A stretch of 64,000 nt of DNA from Panonychus citri (lineage: Eukaryota > Arthropoda > Arachnida > Trombidiformes > Tetranychidae): assembly GCF_014898815.1 (NCBI RefSeq), contig NW_026515545.1, positions 2,108,001 to 2,172,000 on the forward strand, written 5' to 3'. The notes beneath the pieces are model-generated. The model searched no databases, was not told the DNA's origin, and was given only the letters and a program-made list of their open reading frames with translations. Shown in pieces: positions 27,901 through 36,565 of the stretch (position 1 is the first letter of the stretch; every line of letters begins with the position of its first letter). The position numbers and the translations under genes are program-made.

Positions 27901-30900
27901 TGACTTTTGGATAATAGGATGAGCAAAATAACATTATGCTTATAAGATCAGAAAATCAATATGAGATTTATGTACTAATACATGTGAGTAAATCTAATCC
28001 ACATACATATTCAGTTTGGATATTCATTATATTCAGAATCTTTTTGTTTTGTTTTTGATTATCCATCAAACAATTTGATATTAGCACAACAATTAAACAA
28101 CTTACAGGATATTATTCAAGCAGAATAATATGTTTAATATCAATATTGATCTAATCATTATCATCTCTTGAATGGATAACCTTTAATCAGGATAAATATA
28201 TAGAGATAATAATAATACTAATGATATATAACTTTTAATGAGGGAAAAGCTGAATTGATTCAAAGTATTAATACTTTCAAGTGTTGATAAACAATCAAAT
28301 ATAATCGATAGTGTAAATAGATTGAATTTTCAAGAACCAGCATCATAAGAATTAACTTTCCAAACAGTTTCATTGAACAAAATCAACTTGGAATGATAAT
28401 AAGATCAATTTGATTGTAGATTAATCTGTTGAGCTAAAGATTAACAGGAATAAGATTATGTAATGATTAATGGAAACGGAAACAGAATTGATGGTGAAAG
28501 ATGATTATTTCAATGGTAAATTGTTTTCCTAATGATGATGATGTATTTTCAGTTGATAACCTCAAGATATAACAACAAACTTTGTATCTGTTTGTTTTAG
28601 TCAATCTTGAGTGTCCAGTTTTCGTTGGTCAGTTTCATATAATATATCAATTACTTTATATTTAATGATTAAACTAATCATCATCATCTTAATGATTATT
28701 ACATATGAGAAAATGATACTTTTTTATTATTATCATTAAGTAATTATGATCAGATGAGATTTAAAGGTTTGATTTTCATCATTATTTTATGATCATTAGT
28801 AATGAAACTTTGCTCATGTTGACCTCTAAACAATTGACCACTACTGTTATTATTATGATCACCATTACAATTGATTATTAAACAATAAGTGTTGATCACT
28901 TTTCCTATTATTTAATCAATTGGTTCAAGTTTTTTGACTTTGGCTGATGAAATTATTGATCCAATAATCATAACAATGGTCATCATCATGTTAATATTAA
29001 TACAAACCAATGGTCAGTATTTTGTTTTGTTTTTTGCATCCTTCAGCTTTGTTTTAACAATATTTATCCCAAATGAATGGTTTATATTAATGATAATAAC
29101 TGTAATTGAATGATATAAATAACAAGGGTAATTAATCAACTGTGGTGGTGATGATATTACATTATCATGACTGTATTATAAAGTTTTACCATTTGATTAA
29201 TTGTTTATTGTTTATATTTTGTATTCACAATCAACAACCTTTAATCAACTTGATTACAGCTTAATCACTCTGTCTGGAAATCAATTTTCAAGGCGAACGA
29301 CTTTTCTTGTTATTATTATAATAATAAAGTGACGTGAATAAAGTTAATACAATGTAATGTAAAGTATTGGAAACAATTTAACAAATTACTCTGATCAATC
29401 ATTAACTTGTCATAAACAATTAGTTTTTTCTTACCTTGGCAGAGTAACAGTTAATTAGTTGATTACTTGTTAGATTGATCAGTTTGTCTACGAAGTGTTT
29501 TTTTTCAATTTCTTGTTATAATTACCAAGTTTAGATCGATATTCACCCTGAGGCGATTCTACCTTATAGTTGAATATCATTATCTAACTTGATGTTGGTT
29601 GAATTTGATGGGGATTGTGATGAATTAATTGGTTTTTTATACGAAATTATAATCGATAATTTTTATCTGTGATCGTGGCCGAGTGGTTAAGGCGATGGAT
29701 TAGAAATCCATTGGGATTTTCCCGCACAGGTTCGAATCCTGTCGATCACGAAATCTTTTTTTTATTCCACGAAAATGTTTACATTTTTATCCAAATTCGA
29801 GCTAATTAAACTTCAAGTAACCTAAAATTCTCGAGAGAACTTAGAAAACTCAAGGTTCGATTGTATTCTGAGATGTTTGGTGAAAGTTAATCAACTTCGA
29901 TAACTAATCGATTCTTTTGATAAATTCTCAATTCTCATCAGATTGTATCGGCCTTTCAACCTACGAGTTCATCGTTTCTCGACGTCAATCGAAAGACTTG
30001 GAGTCCGAAAAACGATCATCTTTAACATCCTCATCATCCTCAGCATCTAAACGAGTTAAATTACCTTCTAGATTGATTCAAATTGCTCCTTGTTTCCGTT
30101 GGTGTTGTCAAGCTCGATGTGATGAGAACGATGAAAAAACTGAAACTAACGGACAATCGCAATTAGTTAACCATAATCAGAGAAACACTGATTGTCAAAC
30201 TGATTTGGTAGACGAGAGAAAAATTAACATGACAAATTCATCAATTTCAGCAACATTATCATCTTTGAATCATTTCAAATCAAATCCATTGATTCCAATT
30301 AACCAATTTAACGGTAAATCATTAATTGACCGACTAGGATCAACTCCAAATAATTTGATAATAAACTCAACTGACCATGATAAGGATAACAACCATCAAC
30401 AGTTAAATAATGAACAGATCGATGGTAAATTGAAAGATGGATCAATTGATAGAATTGAATACAAAAATGGTTTATTAATCGATTCGATGAACAATTATCA
30501 TCGATCATCATTATTGAGAAATTCATGGTTAAATAGCCATCGGTCATTTGAAGAGTCTCATGGTCAAGTTTATCTGGGAAGTCCTGAGAGACGATTCTGG
30601 GAATCATTTAAATCACACAATCAACATGTAAAGAACAATCAAAATTTACCTTATAATCAATTAACGGTAAATAATAATGCTCGAAATCAAATTGTTTCGA
30701 TTGCCAATGAACAATTAACGCACAATTTATCGCCCACACCATCACCATCATCTTCATCATCTTCATCATCTTCAACAACGGTTGATTTAATTGAAGATTA
30801 TCCAAGTTACCAAACACCGTCCAGATCAATTAACAGTGAAATTAATGATAATCATGATCAAGAATCAATTAAATTGTCGACACAATCAGTTGAACCAATA

Positions 30901-31485
30901 TTTACACCGATCAATTTAAGACGAAACTTAATTAATGGTCGAACCAGTAGATTATCATTTACACCTAAAGTAATTGAATCAACAACGACCACAAATCCAG
31001 TCATTTATCCGGAATCATCGACAATTGAATCAATTAATCACTTAGAAGAAGATAAAATTGTTAATCCAGTTAACACAATTAAACCAAGTAATCCGATAGT
31101 AACTCCTAATCGTGGTAAAGTTTTCCTTCGTAATAGACAATTAACTCAACCAATATTATCAATTAATCAAATTGATCGATCAGTTTTCTATCCATCATTG
31201 TCGATTGATAATTTAAAGGAAAATGTTAACAATCAATTTAATGAAAATGATGAGAAAATTAAAAGGCAAACAATTAGTGGTGAGAAACAGTTAACAGCCA
31301 CTGATGATGTTGATATTTTAACAATCAATTGTATCGTTAATTTTAATGAGAATCATCAAAATAATAACAATATTATCAATGATAATCAAATATCTGAACA
31401 AGATAATCAATCAATTAATGTGATCAAATCAAATCATCAAGTTAAAAGGTTCCAATCAAATGTTGAAATATCAAGTCAACTTTAA
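12106..31485 (+). CDS. DHHC palmitoyltransferase, ZDHHC1/11-like, five exons with giant introns
   Basis: Protein S-acyltransferase, a multipass membrane enzyme that transfers palmitate to cysteines. Exons 12106-12289, 13065-13440, 14132-14238, 23470-23643 and 29942-31485 have consistent phases (1, 2, 1, 1) and give 794 residues. The N-terminus contains NGWTQPFHPLQLLAF, the ZDHHC1/11 hallmark. The cysteine-rich domain reads CYICEVNVGPKSKHCSVC...DHHC with the catalytic DHHC at about residues 171-174, followed by NNCVGGANYRLFL. TM segments lie in exons 1-2, in exon 3 (FLVCVTIAMIGSISIFG) and in exon 4. The last exon opens with NCIGLSTYEFI, matching the conserved segment after the fourth TM, and then carries a tail of about 500 Asn/Ser-rich, probably disordered residues. 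A poly(A) signal AATAAA lies at 31561-31566. The orthology call to vertebrate ZDHHC1/11 is from motif similarity. Confidence 0.9.
18038..18081. repeat. (AG)n microsatellite
   Basis: About 21 AG units inside the 9.2-kb intron. Confidence 0.95.
19429..19464. repeat. (CT)n microsatellite
   Basis: About 18 CT units inside the 9.2-kb intron. A shorter CT run also lies near 18278-18299. Confidence 0.95.
21894..21937. repeat. (TC)n microsatellite
   Basis: About 22 TC units inside the 9.2-kb intron. Confidence 0.95.
26139..26160. repeat. 22-bp perfect palindrome with overlapping octamer sites
   Basis: The sequence is its own reverse complement over 22 bases. Its centre, ATTTGCATGCAAAT, contains the octamer ATGCAAAT on both strands, sharing the central GCATGC. 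Octamers are the classical POU-factor site. A regulatory role in this intron is inference only. Confidence 0.6.
29669..29750 (+). tRNA. tRNA-Ser(AGA)
   Basis: An 82-nt gene. The 7-bp acceptor stem GTGATCG/CGATCAC pairs perfectly, with discriminator G at 29750. The A box TGGCCGAGTGG (29676-29686) and B box GGTTCGAATCC (29729-29739) are intact. The anticodon AGA is at 29702-29704 between arms GATGGAT and ATCCATT, and a long variable arm typical of class II tRNA-Ser follows. A T8 pol III terminator lies at 29756-29763. It lies in the sense orientation within the DHHC gene's last intron, about 190 bases before the acceptor. Decoding is UCU (and UCC, UCA by A-to-I34). Confidence 0.97.
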
Positions 31486-32012
31486 GTCCAAAATTAAATT
31501 GTTGTCAAGTATTTAAGATAAATCAATTTTTAACTAATTAATTTGTATTCTTTCAATTGTAATAAAAAAAATGTAATTTCAAACAATTAAAATTAAGAAA
31601 TTAAAACTTTTTATTATTTTCACTGAATGGAAATAGAATCAACTCAAAAAAGAGATTATCTAATTATCTAAAACAAATTGAAACCAATGATAGTTAATTC
31701 AATTTTCTGAGGAAAGGAAAATACAATACAACTAACCAAAGAAAATTTCAAAAGTAAATAAAAGTTCAGAACAAAAAACTTATCGAATTTAATTTCGAAC
31801 TTTTTTTCGAAAGGATTAATTTCGACCACCAGATGACGTAACTTTCGCTGAGAAAAAATCGATAAAAATATCGGATACAAAGTAAAGATATTCGATAGTA
31901 TCGGTTAAACAGTTGGTCATTAATTTCAGTTTTTCTTGTTGGTGATTAGTTACTTTTTTAATTGTTATTCGTTAATTGTAAAATTATTTCAGGTTCAATT
32001 CTAAATTGAATA
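31486..32012. other. DHHC 3' UTR and COX5A promoter region
   Basis: AATAAA at 31561 serves the DHHC gene. From about 31858 to 31907 there are several ATCG-rich words (TCGATA, ATATCGG, TTCGATAGTATCGG) resembling the cluster at 35017-35076 between Shc and the thiolase. A promoter role is inferred from position. Confidence 0.45.
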
Positions 32013-32776
32013 ATGTTCAGGACACTTATTTCAATCGCAAGACTACCAGTTAGGCCCAAGGTTTCCACTCTTTTCAATCAAACCCGTAAGTTTACATGTC
32101 CTTGAGTTTGCCCTTACTTTTCATTAGCTTGACTTATTAACCTTTTCATCATTTTATTTAATTATTTCTTTTAATTTACCTTTTTCTTCAGGATTATTGG
32201 CACACCAAAAGCCACCGGAAGGTTCGTCAGCAATTTACAAGCCACCTCATGATGTAGAAGAGACAGACGAAGAATTTGATAATAGATATTACCAATATTT
32301 CTCCAGGTAAAGAGAAAAATGAATGCGTCGTTTTCAATATTCCTCTTTTGTTTTTTACTTTTTTCTTTCTTTCTTTATCTCTATTTCTATATTAATGGTG
32401 TTATTGATTATTATTTTGTTTTTCTTTTGATTCTCTTTCTCTCTCTCTCCCTTTGTAATTGTGATCAATCAATAGACCCGATATTGATGGTTGGGAGATC
32501 CGAAAAGCTTTCAACGATTTGATGGGAATGGATCTTATACCCGAACCTAGGATTATCGAAGCAGCTTTAAGAGCTTGTCGTCGAGTTAATGATCATTCAC
32601 TGTGTGTTCGATACTTGGAGGCCGTTAAATGGAAGGCAGACAATCACGATAAGGATATTTATCCCTACTTGTTACAAGAATTGAAGCCAGTTTTGGAAGA
32701 ACTTGGAATCAGTACCCCTGAGAATCTTGGTTATGATAAACCTGAATTAGCTTTAAGAAGCCCAGATTTTTATTAG
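32013..32776 (+). CDS. COX5A: Cytochrome c oxidase subunit 5A, complete, three exons
   Basis: Nuclear-encoded subunit of respiratory complex IV at the matrix side of the inner mitochondrial membrane. Exons 32013-32085, 32192-32306 and 32476-32776 (phases 1 and 2) give 162 residues. The first ~30 residues (MFRTLISIARLPVRPKVST) are basic and hydroxylated with no acidic residue, as expected for a mitochondrial presequence. The mature part shows the family landmarks ETDEEFDNRYYQYF, EPRIIEAALRACRRVND, IYPYLLQELKPVLEELG and ISTPENLG. Length is close to the animal precursor (about 150 residues). The stop TAG (32774-32776) overlaps the stop codon of Shc on the other strand. The variant poly(A) signal ATTAAA at 32870-32875 would place the 3' UTR antisense to the last Shc exon. 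Confidence 0.96.
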
Positions 32777-34786
32777 AAAAAATTTAAAGAACGTCTGATG
32801 ATCGGATTAATAAGTACTAATTCACTGTCAGCAGTCATCAGAGGAAGTTGATTGTCTCGGTAATAATTGATTAAATGAGTGACACTATCGAAAGTACATG
32901 CTTTGGTTCGAACCTGTAAAGACAAAAAAAGAAAGAGAAGCAGAAAGTAAAAGAAAAATCAATTAATTTCCTAGAATAGAAGCAACTGTAAGAACAATTT
33001 ACAATATACATATACAATATATAGAAATTACTGTTCCCTTGTGTAACACTTACCACTCCTTCAGGATCAACTAAAGTAAAATGTTTTCTTAATCCACCTT
33101 GCATACCAGTTAGAACATATTTGCCGGGCGAATGAAGTGATTCACGAACAAGAAAATCTCCATCATTAACAACAAGCATTTCACTTTCTCGTCGACCAAT
33201 GGCACCATGGAACCATTCAGCTTTCGCTAAATCTTCATTAGTATTTACTGTTGTTGTTTGAGTTTTATGATCTGCATCATCCAAGCCACATTTAAATGAT
33301 TCATTGATGGGTGAAATTGATGATAATAACGAACTTGGTTCCATGTCATTCGATAAGTTTTCCAATGCTCCACAAAAAGGTTCTAGAAACAGGAAAAAAA
33401 AGAAAAGATTTTCATGTTAAAAAGTGAAATTTACAGATCGATAAAACATCAATTATTATAAAACCAATGAATTTCGTTACTATTGGAAATTATGGTTAAA
33501 TTGGAAAACGTCACCAAACTTGACATTTAGATGAAATTGATACGGAAATCATAAGTATACTAATTTTTGTTAAATTGTTAACGGTAAATTGTAAAGGATG
33601 AGTACTAACGCATGTCAAATGGATCTTTAATGGCTGATGGTTGTGATGATGAGGATGATTCGGTGGCTGATAATTTAAATAGTTCATCTGGATTGCAATT
33701 AACATATTCAGGTTCGGTTTTACAGTTAAATGATGAAGTCCGTGAACAGGAAGCAGAATTATTTGAGATCGTTCTCAGTTTAGATATTGATGATGATGAT
33801 GACAATGGTGTTGAATTTGTTGTTATTGTTGTTGATGTTGTTGTTGTCGTTAAAGTGTTGACATTGTTATTATTTGGCATGATAATTGATTCCGCTGTAA
33901 GAGGTACAGTTATTGGACTTTCATTTGGCATCACTTGAAGATCAGAAGTTAAATCAATTAGATTAGGTGTCAAGTCGGAAGTTGAAGGTAATAATAGTTG
34001 AGAATTAAATTTTCCAATAGAACATCGGCCTGAAGATGAATGATTATTGTTCCTTATAAATTTATCATCATTTCGTCGATCAGTTTTCCTCTCAGGTAAA
34101 TCAGGCGGAACTTTCCCGGGCATATCATTATAATAATCTCGATCATCACCCCCACAACCACCACCACCTCCAATCGCTCCATCAACTGGACCATGATTAG
34201 TTTGATAGGCTAAACCATTAAATTGTGTTCGTCGATTTTCATATCTTTCCTGGATACTTTTATGTGGTTGCTTTTTGAGAAACTCTTTAAACCTTAACTC
34301 AAACGCTTGTCCAATAATTGATATAACATCTTGAGCTTTACCACCGCCACATTCAAGGACAAAACAAGCACGGACAAATTTATCATCTTTAGCAACATAA
34401 GCAACAAAGTCAAGTGTATCCGAATCACCGCCCGAGGCAAATGAAATGTTTGGCATATCATGTTTAGCAATAATCTCTCCCGTTTCCATCACAGATAATT
34501 TTAAATAACCACTGGTAATCTCTAGATTAACATTTGAACCAGCATTATCCATATTCGGACGATCAGCTAACATTTTACAAATCCTTTTATCTGGACGACG
34601 TTTCTTGTCAACCGTTTTAAGGCCACTTGCTTCACAGACTCGGTTAATACATTCTTTAGCCACTTTACTTCGAGTATCAAAATCTAAACTTTTCATGGGT
34701 GTATTAATCTCCAAACAACCAACATATTTTAATGAGAAAAACCTCCAATCTTGTCCAGTGTTCATTGAGTTGGTCATCTTGTCCAA
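32773..34786 (-). CDS. Shc: Shc adaptor protein (PTB-CH1-SH2), complete, three exons
   Basis: Cytoplasmic adaptor linking phosphotyrosine receptors to Grb2/Sos/Ras. Exons on the minus strand: 34786-33610, 33382-33054 and 32913-32773 (phases 1 and 0), 548 residues. The PTB domain covers about residues 14-175 (FSLKYVGCLEI, ISFASGGDSDTLDFVAYVAK, AQDVISIIGQAFELRFKEFL). The CH1 region keeps both Grb2 docking sites: YYND (Tyr 218/219, followed by MPGKVPP) and EYVNC (Tyr 361, a pYxN site), and the adaptin-binding-like DPFDMQPF that is split by the first intron. The SH2 domain starts at about residue 449 (WFHGAIGRRESEML) with the phosphate-binding arginine in FLVRES (about 472). A 60-residue Asn/Thr/Ser low-complexity stretch lies in CH1. 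The first exon's 5' end also exists as a truncated copy at 39951-40060. Confidence 0.95.
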
Positions 34787-35582
34787 AATAATATCAATAC
34801 AATAATAATAAGAAGAATAATTTAATTTCTAATAACCAGGTAAACTTGATTATCAACACTATTTAACAATTACACAGGAAAAAGAAATACAATTTATATA
34901 TTTATAAAAAAAAAGAAAAAGATTATCAATCAAATTAACTGAGAAAACAAAACAAAACCAAAAATTTTTTTTCTCTTCATTTCTCTTTCTCTCTCTTTCT
35001 TTCTGTTTACTTTAGAATCGAATATCGAATATCGATAATCGACAGTAATCGATATATTTGGAAAAACTATCGATACTTTTGAGAGAAAAACAAATTTAAT
35101 TTAATTTGGAATTTGGAATTTTTTTAATTTAGTTTTAATTGTAAAAGTGAGTATTTAATTTGGATTTTAATTGTTTTTGGGGTTTTAGAAAGATGAGAAT
35201 TTTTTTGGGAAATTTGATTAGAGTGAAATAGGTTTTCTTTTTCTTTTGTTTGATCCTTAGAAACAAAGACTGAACAAGTTGTTACTCTTTGTTAGAAGCC
35301 AAGTGATCAAATCTGATTAAGCAAATTGGAATTGTTATCATGAGATAATCAGAGTCGTTTGTTGATTGTTAAAAGAAAAAGTTAATCTTTACTGATAAAA
35401 AGTATAACCTGAGTGCTGAATTATATTCTGGTTTAAGTTCAAAATCTTTACTTGTTGCTAACTAAAGTATTTGTTTGTTTCCATTGTTGATTTGGTAAAA
35501 TCTTTTTTTCTTTTGTGTTTTCCTTTTAATTAATTTTGATTGTTTTCTTTTCTGTGTTTAGATCAATTTTTGTACCACAATA
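34787..35582. promoter_or_regulatory. Divergent promoter region between Shc and the truncated thiolase
   Basis: 800 bases between two head-to-head starts. A cluster of ATCGAT/TCGATA words at 35017-35076 (including AATATCGATAATCG and ACTATCGATAC) resembles the DRE (TATCGATA) of arthropod housekeeping promoters. A probable 5' UTR intron of the thiolase ends TGTGTTTAG at about 35562. The whole region is repeated at 40059-40850. Confidence 0.45.
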
Positions 35583-35894
35583 ATGGCTATTCTTCAATTA
35601 GTAAAATCTTCTGCTGTAAGATCAATTAGACAATTAAGTAATGTTTCTGGTTCCGATGTTGTTGTTGTTTCTGCCCTTCGGACACCAATTGGTTCATTTA
35701 GAGGATCATTGTCACAATTAAGTGCTGCTCAAATGGCCACTCAGGTGTTTAAAGCTTTAATCAGTCAATCAGGCCTTAAACCTGAGCAAATTGATGAAGT
35801 GATACACAAATTGGATAATAAATTTGTTTTAAAAGAAAAATATATTTATTACTATTTGAGTTTGTATTTAATAAAAAGTTTTGTAAGTATTTAA
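35583..35894 (+). pseudogene. Truncated thiolase copy (first 74 codons retained)
   Basis: Left-copy counterpart of the thiolase at 40851. It keeps the start, the transit peptide (MAILQLVKSSAVRSIRQL) and the N-terminal strand to EQIDEVI, then a 1.19-kb deletion joins it to former 3' UTR sequence. Translation then runs about 29 alien, Lys/Tyr/Leu-rich codons to a stop. The catalytic cysteine and the whole C-terminal half are absent, so no thiolase activity is possible. The junction is at 35804-35806 with a short ACA where the copies diverge. Only a few substitutions separate it from the full copy (for example Val for Ala at residue 21), so it is young. Its promoter looks intact. Confidence 0.92.
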
Positions 35895-35932
35895 CTTGAA
35901 TATGAGAAAAAAAAGTTCATGTGTACAATGGA

Positions 35933-36353
35933 CTAGATTGGATTGGTTGAATCAGGACCAGAATCATCGCTGATTTTTGAATAAAATCCAGAATCAAGAT
36001 CTCCACTTAATCCAGAATTAGAATCAATGTTAACTCCTTTCTTAGAATCGACAATTGTGAGCGGTTCTGGTCGATTATCTTCAGCAATAATCTCATTGTT
36101 CTGGTTACTTAAAGCTCGATAAACACTAAGTAGAGTGATAATGGACAAGAAAGAGCCAATGGAAAGAGTTCCAAAAAAGGCACTGGTCAAAGGCCAATTA
36201 ACCATCATATATCTAATAGAATCAAAGAGAAAAAACAAATCATTTTAATGACCATAAATTAAAAAAAACCATTGACAGAAATGTAATCATACCTGAGACC
36301 CTTAAGGTTGGCAGTTACAGTTAACATTGCTGAGTAAATTTGGATCTTTCGAG
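35933..36353 (-). pseudogene. Seipin 3' fragment (exons 2 and 3 only)
   Basis: Minus-strand copy of the last two seipin exons (36353 to about 36293, then about 36211 to 35933), with the same protein sequence as the intact gene at 42389-42810 from ARKIQIYSAM to the stop. The copy ends in the intron upstream of exon 2 at 36392, so exon 1, with the first TM and most of the lumenal domain, is missing. It cannot encode seipin. Confidence 0.9.
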
Positions 36354-36392
36354 CTAATCGAAAATTAAAGTGAATGAAAAAAAAATTAGATG

Positions 36393-36565
36393 TTCAATTG
36401 GGAGGAGGAAGGGGACAGAGATTGATGAAGGTGGTGGTAATCGTGGTGGTGGTCATCATCATCATCATCCAGGTGTAATTAATTGTATTGTGTGTGTGTG
36501 TGTGTTTATAGATTATGGTGTTGATTTTGTTTACGAGATTACGATTTAAATTTAGGTTGTATTAA
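36393..36565. repeat. Start of the unique insert with a GT microsatellite
   Basis: Immediately after the duplication ends, a GGT/CAT-rich tract (36418-36470) and a short (GT)n run near 36490-36506 precede the ABCG stop. Neither appears in the right copy. Confidence 0.7.

Larger units (their letters stand above)
23644..29941 (+). other. 6.3-kb intron of the DHHC gene, hosting a tRNA
   Basis: Bounded by GTAAGT at 23644 and CTCATCAG ending at 29941. It contains the tRNA-Ser gene at 29669-29750 and a palindrome at 26139-26160. ORFs between 24.7 and 27 kb are low-complexity and lack domain signatures. No other gene is supported. Confidence 0.8.
34679..36392. repeat. Left copy of a direct segmental duplication
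   Basis: Nearly identical to 39951-42849 in direct orientation. It contains the first ~36 codons of Shc, the divergent promoter, 74 codons of a thiolase, and exons 2-3 of seipin. It lacks a 1.19-kb segment equivalent to 41072-42260. The identity runs from AAAATCTAAACTTTTC at 34679 to AATTAGATG at 36392, and the two copies diverge abruptly on both sides. Confidence 0.93.
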
